This document shows positions 15,411 through 23,341 of a stretch of 64,000 nucleotides of DNA, piece by piece. Source of the stretch: Streptomyces durmitorensis (GTDB taxonomy: Bacteria; Actinomycetota; Actinomycetes; Streptomycetales; Streptomycetaceae); NCBI RefSeq assembly GCF_023498005.1, contig NZ_CP097289.1, forward strand, positions 5,146,001 through 5,210,000, read 5' to 3'. A program made the translations under genes and the position numbers. Each line of letters opens with the position of its first letter. The stretch's first letter is position 1. The notes beneath the pieces are model-generated. The model was given only the letters and a program-made list of their open reading frames with translations, had not been told where the DNA came from and did no database searches.

Positions 15411-16172
15411 TTACTTCTTCTTGCCCTGGTTCTTGACCGCCTCGATGGCCGCCTTCGCCGCGTCCGGGTCGAGGTACGTGCCCCCGGCCTTCACGGGCTT
15501 GAAGTCCGCGTCCAGCTCGTAGGCCAGCGGGATGCCCGTCGGGATGTTCAGGCCCGCGATGTCCTCGTCCGAGACGCCGTCCAGGTGCTTGACCAGGGCG
15601 CGCAGCGAGTTGCCGTGGGCCGCGACCAGGACCGTCTTGCCGGTCAGGAGGTCCGGGACGATGCCGTCGAACCAGTACGGGAGCATGCGGACGACGACGT
15701 CCTTGAGGCACTCCGTCTGGGGGCGCAGCTCGGGCGGGAGGGTCGCGTAGCGCGGGTCCTCGAACTGGGAGTACTCCGCGTCGCGGTCGAGCGCCGGCGG
15801 CGGGGTGTCGTACGAGCGGCGCCAGAGCATGAACTGCTCCTCGCCGAACTCGGCGAGCGTCTGCGCCTTGTCCTTGCCCTGAAGGGCGCCGTAGTGGCGC
15901 TCGTTCAGGCGCCAGCTGCGGTGGACCGGGATCCAGAGGCGGTCGGCGGACTCCAGGGAGAGCTGCGCGGTGCGGATCGCGCGCTTCTGGAGGGACGTGT
16001 GGACCACGTCGGGGAGCAGGCCGGCGTCCTTGAGCAGCTCGCCGCCGCGCGTCGCCTCCTTCTCGCCCTTCGCGGTGAGGTTGACGTCCACCCAGCCGGT
16101 GAACAGGTTCTTCTCGTTCCACTCGCTCTCGCCGTGGCGGAGGAGGATCAGCTTGTACGGTGCGTCGGCCAT
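15411..16172 (-). CDS. gpmA: 2,3-bisphosphoglycerate-dependent phosphoglycerate mutase
   Basis: 253 aa, the standard length of dPGM. It interconverts 3-phosphoglycerate and 2-phosphoglycerate in glycolysis. The phosphohistidine loop [18 protein letters not shown] places the catalytic His at residue 13. The second active-site histidine is in [13 protein letters not shown], and [16 protein letters not shown] and RSYD are the family's substrate-binding motifs. ATG 16172 starts directly before the conserved [11 protein letters not shown]. It is monocistronic and divergent from the MFS gene at 16385. Confidence 0.96.
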   Translation of the reverse strand: MADAPYKLILLRHGESEWNEKNLFTGWVDVNLTAKGEKEATRGGELLKDAGLLPDVVHTSLQKRAIRTAQLSLESADRLWIPVHRSWRLNERHYGALQGKDKAQTLAEFGEEQFMLWRRSYDTPPPALDRDAEYSQFEDPRYATLPPELRPQTECLKDVVVRMLPYWFDGIVPDLLTGKTVLVAAHGNSLRALVKHLDGVSDEDIAGLNIPTGIPLAYELDADFKPVKAGGTYLDPDAAKAAIEAVKNQGKKK

Positions 16173-16320
16173 GCCCCTGAGCGTAATCGAACCGCCGGGT
16201 GCCTCGCGCGTCCGCCCGGACCCCGGACAGTGCGGCCGCGGGGGCGGCGACAGTTGACGGTTTCTGCTAATCCACTGGCTCTTCCGGGGCTCGGGATCGT
16301 AATGTGCAGTCGTCGCTAGA

Positions 16321-16359
16321 GACGCTTACATTCGACGCTTACACGTCACGCTTGCACAT
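16321..16359. repeat. Three 13-bp direct repeats upstream of the MFS gene
   Basis: GACGCTTACATTC, GACGCTTACACGT and CACGCTTGCACAT follow each other without gaps. The array ends 25 bp before the ATG of the transporter gene, in its promoter or leader. It could be a regulator-binding array. Confidence 0.7.
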
Positions 16360-16384
16360 CTGCCTGATCCTGTGGGGGACCCCG

Positions 16385-17671
16385 ATGCCACTCGCCGCCC
16401 TGAGACGTGCCGCCAAGGAGTCCGTCTCCGGCCTTCCCCGCGAGTTCTGGTGGCTGTGGACCAGCACCCTCGTCAACCGCCTCGGCGCCTTCGTCGCCAC
16501 CTTCATGGCGCTCTATCTGACCCTGGACCGCGGCTACTCCGCGACGTACGCCGGTCTCGTCGCCGCCCTGCACGGCCTCGGCGGCGTCATCTCCTCGCTC
16601 GGCGCCGGCGTCATGACGGACCGGCTCGGGCGGCGGCCCACCCTCCTCATCGCCCAGTCCTCCACCGCCCTGTCCGTCGCCCTCCTCGGCTTCATGAAGG
16701 ACCCCCTGGCCATCGCGGCCGTCGCCTTCCTCGTCGGCATGGCGAGCAACGCGTCCCGGCCCGCCGTCCAGGCGATGATGGCCGACATCGTCCGCCCCGA
16801 GGACCGGGTCCGTGCCTTCTCGCTCAACTACTGGGCCATCAACCTCGGCTTCGCCATCTCGTCCGCCGGAGCCGGATTCATCGCCGAGTTCAGCTACCTC
16901 GCCGGGTTCCTCATCGAAGCCGTGATGACCATGGTCTGCGCCGTCGTCGTCTTCGCGAAGCTGCCGGAGTCGCGGCCCGTGCGCACCGCCCTGGAGAAGG
17001 AGTCGGAGCCGGACGTCGGCCTCGGGACCGTCCTGCGCGACGGGCGCTTCATGGGCGTCGTCGGTCTGTCCTTCCTCATCGCGCTGATCTTCATGCAGGG
17101 CTCCGTGGGGCTGCCCGTCGCCATGGGCGAGGCCGGGTTCACGCCCGCCGACTACGGCATGGCCATCGCCGTCAACGGCGTACTGATCGTCGCCCTCCAG
17201 ATCCCCGTCACGCGCTTCATCGAACACCGCGACCCACAACGCCTGTTGGTCATTTCCGCGCTGCTCGCCGGATACGGCTTCGGGCTGACCGCCTTCGCCG
17301 GGTCCATCGGCGTCTTCGCCCTCACCGTGTGCGTCTGGACCCTGGCCGAGATCATCAACGCCCCCACGCAGACGGGCCTCGTCGTCCGGCTCTCGCCGAC
17401 CCACGGCAGGGGTCGCTACCAGGGCATGTACACCCTGTCGTGGTCCGTCGCCGCGCTCGTCGCCCCGCTGATGTCCGGCTTCGTCATCGACCGCTTCGGG
17501 GCCCGGTGGCTCTGGGGCATCTGCGCGGTCATCGGAACGGTCGCCGCCCTCGGCTACTGGTCGCTGATGCGCGGGCTGCCCGAGGAGGAGACGGCGGGCG
17601 GCGTGCTGCCGACGCCCACCGTCCCCGCACCCGACGCGGTCGCCGACCGCGTGCCTGGCGTCACCGGGTGA
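16385..17671 (+). CDS. Major facilitator superfamily transporter
   Basis: 428 aa with about 12 hydrophobic helices. The loop-2 signature GVMTDRLGRRPTLL (MFS motif A) and GFVIDRFGARWLWG in the second half support an MFS drug/sugar-efflux type fold in the cytoplasmic membrane. The sequence MASNASRPAVQAMMADIVRPEDR is typical of actinobacterial MDR-type MFS proteins. The substrate cannot be deduced. ATG 16385 is used because GGGGGACC precedes it. The C-terminal tail is Pro/Thr-rich and cytoplasmic. The three 13-bp repeats just upstream are the only regulatory signal seen. Confidence 0.9.
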   Translation: MPLAALRRAAKESVSGLPREFWWLWTSTLVNRLGAFVATFMALYLTLDRGYSATYAGLVAALHGLGGVISSLGAGVMTDRLGRRPTLLIAQSSTALSVALLGFMKDPLAIAAVAFLVGMASNASRPAVQAMMADIVRPEDRVRAFSLNYWAINLGFAISSAGAGFIAEFSYLAGFLIEAVMTMVCAVVVFAKLPESRPVRTALEKESEPDVGLGTVLRDGRFMGVVGLSFLIALIFMQGSVGLPVAMGEAGFTPADYGMAIAVNGVLIVALQIPVTRFIEHRDPQRLLVISALLAGYGFGLTAFAGSIGVFALTVCVWTLAEIINAPTQTGLVVRLSPTHGRGRYQGMYTLSWSVAALVAPLMSGFVIDRFGARWLWGICAVIGTVAALGYWSLMRGLPEEETAGGVLPTPTVPAPDAVADRVPGVTG

Positions 17672-17678
17672 ACCGGTG

Positions 17679-19691
17679 TCACCGGGTGAAGTTGAGGTAC
17701 TTCCAGGACCCGTGCGTCGTCGAGTTCACGTTGTCGCCCGACGTCCCGTTGACGTACGAAGCGCGCATCCGGGCGCGGATGCCCGACTCGCCGGGAGCCT
17801 CGACGCGCACGGCGGACGTGCCGTCGGCGCCGAGCCTGAAGTACTCGGACGCGCCCGCCGAGCGCCACCGGCCGTCCACGCGCACCTGCATCTCGAAGCG
17901 GTGCTTGCGGCCCTTGTAGTACGACATCGTCGTCTTCAGGACCGGGTCGGTGTTCTTGTGGAAGTAGTGGTACGTCGTCGAGCCGATCTTCCCCGTCTTG
18001 TAGTGCCCGGCGACCGACGCGGAGACCTTGACCTTGGCGTACGCCGTCGACGTGGCCTTCGTGGACGCGTAACGGGCGTCACCGGCGAAGACCGCGGTGA
18101 CCTTCGTGTCGCGCTTCATGTCGACGGTCGCCGACAGGTCGCCACGGGCGTTCACGGCGCCCTTCTTGACCAGCTTGTTGGGCTTGTCGGAGCCGTAGGG
18201 GTCGGCCCAGATCTCGACCGTGCGGTTCTTGTACGTGGTGCCGAGGTGCGCGGTGAAGGAGACGTCGGCGCCGTAGGAGTAGACGTTGCCGTTCTTGTTC
18301 AGCGTCAGCTTGGTCGCGCTCCGCGAGACCTCCACCGCGTCCGACCCGGAGGCCGCGGCGTGCGTGGCGTCGCCCGCGTACGCGACCTTGTACGCCACCT
18401 TGCCGCCGGCGGGCGGGGTGTCGTCGAAGGAGAAGGAGCCGTCCGCCTTGGTCTTCACCGCGGGCAGCTTCTTGCCGTTCGGGGTCTCGATGTCCGAGCG
18501 CGTGACGGTCAGTTCGGTCCCCGCGGGCAGCGCCGCCGCCGTGTCGGTGATCTTTCCGGAGACGGTGAGGGACTTGGCGCGCGTCCCCTTCTCGGGGGCC
18601 GCGACCGTGAGCTCTGGCAGCGACTTGTCCGGCTCGGTCAGGACCCGCAGGGAGAAGACGCCCTCGCTGTTCTCGGAGACTGCGAAGAGCCGGCTGCCGT
18701 CCGGCGCCCAGGCGAGGCCGCCCTCGGCCAGGGTGTCGGCGCCGCTGCTGTTGCCGGTGTTCGGGAACTCGTACTCCCGCACCTTGGACCACTTGCCCTG
18801 CTGGTAGATGTGCACGTCGGGCCCGTACCAGGAGGAGGTGCCCGCCGCCACGGTGCCGTCCGGGGCGATGTCCACGGCGGCGCCGTAGTCGCCGGAGTTG
18901 TAGCGGCCGATGGGGGACAGGTCCTCGGTGGAGTACACCGGGTGGTAGTACGGGGCGCCGCTGGCCGTGACGATCTGGGTCCCGTCGGGGGAGACCGCGA
19001 TGTCGTCGAAGAAGGCGCCGTCCACCGACTTGGTGACCTTCAGCTCCGGCTTCGGTCCCGACACGTCGTACACGGTCAGCTCGCCGGTGCTGATGTCCTT
19101 CTCGCCGGCCACCAGGACCCCGGAGTCGGGGTCGGAGCCGAGCTCGGGCGCGGCGTAGAAGCTCGCCTCGCCGTCCTGGCCGAGCGCGACGACGGGTTCG
19201 GCGCCGGAGAGGTCGAGCGAGCCGATGCCGCCCCCGCCGGACCCGTAGCCGAACCACAGCTTGCCGCTCGCCATCGCCAGGGTGCGCGGCTTCTCGGCGC
19301 CGTCCAGCTTGTAGCTCGCGCTCTGGGCGTACGAGGACGTGTCCACGGCGACGATGCGGTTGAGCCCGGCCACCGCCGCGTACACCTGCCCGGAGTCGGC
19401 CGAGAGGGCCAGGCCGTCGACGTCCGGCAGCCCGTCCAGGGTCGCCTTGACCGCGCCCGCGTAGTCCGTGACGACGATCTTGCCCTCGACCGGGTCGGAG
19501 ACGTAGACGCGCTGGTGGGCGCCGTCCACGAGGATGTCGGCCGCCGACTTCACGCCCAGGAGATGCGCCGAGTCGGCTGCCGCGGGTCCTGCCGTCGCGG
19601 CGACCAGGGCCGCGGAACTGAAGAGGACCGCGAGAGCTGTCGCGGTGGAAATGGTGCGTGTGCGTGTGCGTGTACGGCTGTGTGTGCGCAC
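17679..19691 (-). CDS. Secreted beta-propeller protein with Ig-like repeats
   Basis: 670 aa. The signal peptide (LAVLFSSAALVAATAGPAAA) is preceded by an Arg/Thr repeat made of GTGCGT-type codons. Residues about 45-320 form YVTN/YncE-like propeller blades (ILVDGAHQRVYVSDPVEGKI, LALSADSGQVYAAVAGLNRI, IAVSPDGTQIVTASG). The rest consists of Ig-like modules (LTVSGKITDTAAALPAGTEL, VAYKVAYAGDATHAAA, VTAVFAGDARYAST) of the kind found in surface adhesins. The domain at the extreme C-terminus (HGSWKYLNFTR) is unassigned. It is a probable extracellular or wall-associated protein; the ligand is unknown. GTG 19691 follows a run of six G about 9 bp upstream. Confidence 0.8.
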   Translation of the reverse strand: MRTHSRTRTRTRTISTATALAVLFSSAALVAATAGPAAADSAHLLGVKSAADILVDGAHQRVYVSDPVEGKIVVTDYAGAVKATLDGLPDVDGLALSADSGQVYAAVAGLNRIVAVDTSSYAQSASYKLDGAEKPRTLAMASGKLWFGYGSGGGGIGSLDLSGAEPVVALGQDGEASFYAAPELGSDPDSGVLVAGEKDISTGELTVYDVSGPKPELKVTKSVDGAFFDDIAVSPDGTQIVTASGAPYYHPVYSTEDLSPIGRYNSGDYGAAVDIAPDGTVAAGTSSWYGPDVHIYQQGKWSKVREYEFPNTGNSSGADTLAEGGLAWAPDGSRLFAVSENSEGVFSLRVLTEPDKSLPELTVAAPEKGTRAKSLTVSGKITDTAAALPAGTELTVTRSDIETPNGKKLPAVKTKADGSFSFDDTPPAGGKVAYKVAYAGDATHAAASGSDAVEVSRSATKLTLNKNGNVYSYGADVSFTAHLGTTYKNRTVEIWADPYGSDKPNKLVKKGAVNARGDLSATVDMKRDTKVTAVFAGDARYASTKATSTAYAKVKVSASVAGHYKTGKIGSTTYHYFHKNTDPVLKTTMSYYKGRKHRFEMQVRVDGRWRSAGASEYFRLGADGTSAVRVEAPGESGIRARMRASYVNGTSGDNVNSTTHGSWKYLNFTR

Positions 19692-19931
19692 GGTATGTGA
19701 CCCCCCACATAAGAAGAACCCAGGTCAGGCAACCTGGGCCTCGAACCCCCCGTTACGGCGCCATCACAATAAGGCATTGCTGTGAAGGTTGTGGAGAGAG
19801 TTTCGTGCGTGAGTTGTGGGGTGCGGGGGCGGCGCCGCGGGCCCGCCGAACGCGCGCGTGCGCCGTTGGTGCGCCCCTTCCCGGTGGGCATGGAACGGGC
19901 ATCAGGCAGTACGCCTTCGAGGAGGAGACCC

Positions 19932-20090
19932 ATGGCTGAGTCCCCGATGACCGAACCCGTCCCCGAGCAGCCGGCCGATACGCCCGGTCTGCCCGCCCTC
20001 GTGCTCCTCGGCGCCTGCGGCTGCGGCTCGGGCTGCGGCTGCGGCTGCCAGTCGGGCGGACCGTGCCAGTGCGGTGGCTGCTGCGGCTGA
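19932..20090 (+). CDS. 52-aa cysteine-rich mini-protein
   Basis: Short gene with a strong AGGAGGAG ribosome binding site 6 bp before the ATG. The first half is acidic and proline-rich (MAESPMTEPVPEQPADTPG), then a hydrophobic LPALVLLGA. The last 23 residues contain nine cysteines, mostly as CGC units, plus glycine, and the protein ends GGCCG. No known family is recognised. The composition suggests metal binding (metallothionein-like) or a modified-peptide precursor with a leader and a Cys/Gly core, but no maturation enzyme is adjacent. It lies between the propeller gene and phoU and is followed by a strong terminator. The RBS, start and compact length make it a credible gene despite its size. 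Confidence 0.65.
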   Translation: MAESPMTEPVPEQPADTPGLPALVLLGACGCGSGCGCGCQSGGPCQCGGCCG

Positions 20091-20150
20091 GGCATCTGGC
20101 GTGACGGGGTGTGCCCTGCCCCGCCGCGACGAGGTGTGCCCCGCCACGAA

Positions 20151-20185
20151 GGGTGTGCCCCGCACCGATGGTGCGGGGCACACCC
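20151..20185. terminator. Bidirectional terminator between the Cys-rich gene and phoU
   Basis: Perfect 16-bp stem (GGGTGTGCCCCGCACC with its complement at 20170-20185) and a 3-base loop. Two imperfect copies of the GGTGTGCCC unit stand upstream at about 20109 and 20133. Confidence 0.85.
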
Positions 20186-20214
20186 CTTCGCGCGCAGGCC
20201 GACCGCTGCCGGAC

Positions 20215-20895
20215 TCAGGCGCCCTCGACCGGCGTCCCAGCCGTCTGGATTTCGTCCGCGTGCTCGCCGGTGACCAGGTAGACGACCCTCTTCGCCACCG
20301 AGACCGCGTGGTCCGCGAAGCGCTCGTAGTAGCGGCCCAGGAGCGTCACGTCCACGGCCGTCTCGATGCCGTGCTTCCAGCGGTCGTCCATCAGGTGCTG
20401 GAAGAGCGTCCGGTGCAGCAGGTCCATCTCGTCGTCGTCCTGCTCCAGCTGGAGCGCCAGGTCGACGTCCTTCGTGATGATGACCTCCGCCGCCTTGGCC
20501 ATGAGGCGCTGCGCCAGCTGGCCCATCTCCAGGATCGTCGCGTGCAGGTCGTGCGGAACGGCCGACGCCGGAAAGCGCAGCCGGGCCAGCTTGGCGACGT
20601 GCTGGGCGAGGTCGCCCGAGCGCTCCAGGTCGGCGCTCATCCGCAGCGAGGTGACGACGATGCGCAGGTCGGTGGCGACCGGCTGCTGCCGCGCGAGCAG
20701 GGCTATCGCGCGCGCCTCCAGTTCGTGCTGGAGATCGTCGACCTTCTGGTCGGCGGCGATCACGCTCTCCGCCAGCTTCAGATCGGCGTCGAGCATGGCC
20801 GTCGTGGCGCGCCCGATCGCGGACCCGACCAGACGGGCCATCTCGACCAGGCCCTCGCCGATCGAGTCAAGTTCCTCGTGGTACGCGTCCCGCAT
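20215..20895 (-). CDS. phoU: Phosphate-signalling regulator PhoU
   Basis: 226-aa all-helical PhoU protein with two three-helix PhoU repeats: LVEMARLVGSAIGRATTAML with DDLQHELEARAIALLARQQP, and MGQLAQRLMAKAAEV with GRYYERFADHAVSVAKRVVY. The acidic metal-binding motifs (DLERSGD; YYERFADH) are intact. PhoU restrains the PhoR/PhoP system and links it to the Pst phosphate transporter at the membrane. ATG 20895 begins the conserved MRDAYHEELD. It is divergent from phoR, and the intergenic region carries two PHO-box-like arrays. Confidence 0.95.
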   Translation of the reverse strand: MRDAYHEELDSIGEGLVEMARLVGSAIGRATTAMLDADLKLAESVIAADQKVDDLQHELEARAIALLARQQPVATDLRIVVTSLRMSADLERSGDLAQHVAKLARLRFPASAVPHDLHATILEMGQLAQRLMAKAAEVIITKDVDLALQLEQDDDEMDLLHRTLFQHLMDDRWKHGIETAVDVTLLGRYYERFADHAVSVAKRVVYLVTGEHADEIQTAGTPVEGA

Positions 20896-20976
20896 GTGGA
20901 TGTCCCTCTCTAGTACGTCCCGGGGGGTGACCCCCACGCTCCCACGGTGCGGGTCGGACGCGTCCGTTTCCGACAT

Positions 20977-21009
20977 CCCGAATGAACCACCCCTGTCACC
21001 GAGGTGAAC
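20977..21009 (-). promoter_or_regulatory. PHO-box-like direct repeats proximal to phoU
   Basis: On the minus strand GTTCACCTCGG (21009-20999), a weak 11-mer, and GTTCATTCGGG (20987-20977) form an array with 11-bp periodicity. This matches the PhoP operator unit of Streptomyces (GTTCA then three pyrimidines, purine, C/G, G). It lies about 80-115 bp upstream of phoU. Confidence 0.65.
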
Positions 21010-21072
21010 TGTGGGCGACGCGTGGCACGCTCCCCGGAGCCGCACCGGCGAGGACCGGAGTAACCCGTTCAG

Positions 21073-21105
21073 CGGAAGTGAACCATCACCGTCCCCTCGG
21101 TGAAC
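21073..21105 (-). promoter_or_regulatory. PHO-box-like direct repeats proximal to phoR
   Basis: On the minus strand GTTCACCGAGG (21105-21095) and GTTCACTTCCG (21083-21073) are 22 bp apart with a degenerate 11-mer between them. This is the same geometry as the array at 20977-21009. It lies about 75-105 bp before the phoR start. It is the expected PhoP site for autoregulation of phoRP. Confidence 0.65.
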
Positions 21106-21178
21106 TCTGGGCGACGAGTGTTCGAGTGCGCACCCGTATGGCTGTGGTCCGTGCGTAAAGGGCGCATAACCTGGAGGC

Positions 21179-22438
21179 ATGGACGTGAACGCGGCGGTCG
21201 CCGCAGCGGCAGCGATCGCCGGGGTGTGCACCGGTGTCATCGCCATGCTGGCGTTCCGCTGGAGCGAGCGCGACCTGAAACGCCCCACCCGGACCTCCCT
21301 GCACACAGACCCCGTACTGCCGCCCGGCGTCGACACGGTGCTCTCCGTGCTCCGCTCGTCCGCCGTCGTCCTCGACGAGGCGGACAGCGTCGTCAAGGCC
21401 AGCTCGGCCGCGTACGCGCTCGGCCTGGTCCGTGGCGGCAAGCTCGCCGTGGAACCCATGCTCCAGATGGCGCGCGACACCCGGCGCGACGGCGAGATAC
21501 GCCAGGTCGAGCTCGACCTGCCACGCCGCGGCACCGGCCGGGGCGAGGCCCTCGCCGTCTCCGCCCGCGTGGCCCCCCTCGGCTCCCGCCTGGTCCTGCT
21601 CCTGGTGGAGGACCTCACCGAGGCCCGCCGCATCGAAGCCGTACGACGCGACTTCGTCGCGAACGTGAGCCATGAGCTCAAGACCCCGGTAGGGGCGCTC
21701 TCCCTCCTCTCCGAGGCCGTCATGGACGCCTCGGACGACCCCGAGGCCGTCGAGCGCTTCGCGGGCCGCATGCAGATCGAGGCCACGCGCCTGACCAACC
21801 TCGTCCAGGAACTCATCGACCTCTCCCGGGTCCAGAACGACGACCCCCTGGAGGACGCCGAACCCGTCCGTGTCGATGAACTGGTGGCGGAGGCGATCGA
21901 CCGCAGCCGTCACCAGGCCTCCCACAAGCAGATCACCATGGCCGCGGGCGGCACCGCCGACCTGCAGATATGGGGCAACCGCGGCCAGCTCGCGGCGGCA
22001 CTCGGCAACCTCGTCGAGAACGCCGTGAACTACTCGCCCGCACGCACCCGCGTGGGCATCGCCGCCCGCCGGGTCACCGCACCGGGCGGAGACCTCATCG
22101 AGGTGGCCGTCACCGACCAGGGGATCGGCATCTCCGACAAGGACAAGGAGCGCATCTTCGAGCGCTTCTACCGAGTGGACCCGGCGCGCTCCCGCGCCAC
22201 CGGCGGCACCGGCCTAGGCCTCGCCATCGTCAAACACGTGGCCGCCTCGCACGGCGGGGAGGTCACCGTGTGGAGCTCCGAGGGACAGGGCTCCACCTTC
22301 ACCCTGCGGCTGCCCGAAGCAGCCGCGAACCGCGACCGCGGATCCGGTCACGGCGGTGTCGGCAGCGAAGCCGACACCGCACGGCCCGACGAGACCACTG
22401 CGTACGAACCCATTCCTGCCCCGGAGGTCCTTCCGTGA
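21179..22438 (+). CDS. phoR: Phosphate sensor histidine kinase PhoR (SenX3 type)
   Basis: 419 aa. One N-terminal membrane helix (about residues 4-26) is followed by a PAS-like domain (SVLRSSAVVLDEADSVVKAS). The HisKA domain has the phosphorylated His 165 in DFVANVSHELKTPVGALS. The ATPase domain has its N box NLVENAVNYS, G1 DQGIGISDKD, F box FERFYRVD and G2 GGTGLGLAIVKH. It responds to phosphate limitation and phosphorylates PhoP, with PhoU as negative partner. ATG 21179 has GGAGG just upstream. The stop codon overlaps the phoP GTG by 4 bp (GTGA), showing translational coupling. Confidence 0.95.
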   Translation: MDVNAAVAAAAAIAGVCTGVIAMLAFRWSERDLKRPTRTSLHTDPVLPPGVDTVLSVLRSSAVVLDEADSVVKASSAAYALGLVRGGKLAVEPMLQMARDTRRDGEIRQVELDLPRRGTGRGEALAVSARVAPLGSRLVLLLVEDLTEARRIEAVRRDFVANVSHELKTPVGALSLLSEAVMDASDDPEAVERFAGRMQIEATRLTNLVQELIDLSRVQNDDPLEDAEPVRVDELVAEAIDRSRHQASHKQITMAAGGTADLQIWGNRGQLAAALGNLVENAVNYSPARTRVGIAARRVTAPGGDLIEVAVTDQGIGISDKDKERIFERFYRVDPARSRATGGTGLGLAIVKHVAASHGGEVTVWSSEGQGSTFTLRLPEAAANRDRGSGHGGVGSEADTARPDETTAYEPIPAPEVLP

Positions 22439-23115
22439 CCCGAGTGCTCGTCGTCGAGGACGAGGAATCCTTCAGCGACGCCCTGTCCTACATGCTCCGC
22501 AAAGAGGGCTTCGAGGTCGCCATCGCGGCCACCGGACCCGACGGACTCGACGAGTTCGAGCGCAACGGCGCCGACCTCGTCCTGCTCGACCTGATGCTGC
22601 CGGGCCTGCCCGGCACGGAGGTCTGCCGCCAGCTGCGCAGCCGTTCCAACGTCCCGGTGATCATGGTCACCGCCAAGGACAGCGAGATCGACAAGGTGGT
22701 CGGCCTGGAAATAGGAGCCGACGACTACGTCACGAAGCCCTTCTCGTCCCGCGAGCTCGTGGCCCGCATCCGCGCGGTCCTGCGCCGCCGGGGCGAGCCC
22801 GAGGAGGTCGCACCGCAGGCCCTGGAGGCAGGCCCGGTCCGCATGGACGTGGACCGCCACGTGGTGACGGTCTCCGGCTCCAAGGTCGACCTGCCCCTCA
22901 AGGAGTTCGACCTCCTGGAGATGCTCCTGCGCAACGCGGGCCGCGTCCTGACCCGCATGCAGCTCATCGACCGAGTCTGGGGCGCGGACTACGTGGGCGA
23001 CACCAAGACCCTCGACGTCCACGTCAAGCGCCTGCGCGCCAAGATCGAACCGGACCCGGGCGCGCCGCGCTACCTGGTGACGGTGCGGGGTCTGGGCTAC
23101 AAGTTCGAGCCGTAA
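22435..23115 (+). CDS. phoP: Phosphate response regulator PhoP
   Basis: 226-aa OmpR/PhoB-type regulator. The receiver domain has acidic residues E8-D9-E10, phospho-acceptor Asp 52 (VLLDLMLPG) and the switch Lys in DDYVTKPFSSREL. The C-terminal winged helix (DLPLKEFDLLEMLLRNAGRV, VDVHVKRLRAKIE-type recognition helix, YLVTVRGLGYKFEP) binds PHO boxes. In Streptomyces it controls phosphate scavenging and represses antibiotic production. It is translated from a GTG overlapping the phoR stop. A partial copy of its last 70 bases occurs 60 bp downstream. Confidence 0.95.
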   Translation: MTRVLVVEDEESFSDALSYMLRKEGFEVAIAATGPDGLDEFERNGADLVLLDLMLPGLPGTEVCRQLRSRSNVPVIMVTAKDSEIDKVVGLEIGADDYVTKPFSSRELVARIRAVLRRRGEPEEVAPQALEAGPVRMDVDRHVVTVSGSKVDLPLKEFDLLEMLLRNAGRVLTRMQLIDRVWGADYVGDTKTLDVHVKRLRAKIEPDPGAPRYLVTVRGLGYKFEP

Positions 23116-23173
23116 ACCGCAGATGGGTGGAGCGCCCCGAGTCGGCGCGCTACGGGGTGCGTCAAGAAGAGGC

Positions 23174-23252
23174 TCGAACCGGACCCGGGCGCGCCGCGCT
23201 ACCTGGTGACGGTGCGGGGTCTGGGGGTCTGGGCTACAAGTCCGAGCCGTAG
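23174..23252 (+). repeat. Vestigial duplicate of the phoP 3' end
   Basis: Bases 23174-23252 repeat the end of phoP (23045-23115) almost exactly: GAACCGGACCCGGGCGCGCC, then through the CTGGTGACGGTGCGGGG segment. After that come a small insertion (GGGTCTGG repeated), GGCTACAAG, one T-to-C change and a stop codon. A looser match (CGTCAAG) extends a few bases upstream. No start or RBS accompanies it, so it is non-coding. Confidence 0.9.
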
Positions 23253-23286
23253 ACGGCCCCCGGTAGACGGGCGCACGCGGACACAC

Positions 23287-23324
23287 GAGAGGGCGGGAAC
23301 CCGGCACCGGGTTCCCGCCCTCTC
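23287..23324. terminator. Bidirectional terminator after phoRP
   Basis: Perfect 18-bp stem GAGAGGGCGGGAACCCGG with its complement and a 2-base loop, between the convergent phoP and lipoprotein genes. Confidence 0.9.
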
Positions 23325-23341
23325 GCTCGTACGTACGTCGA

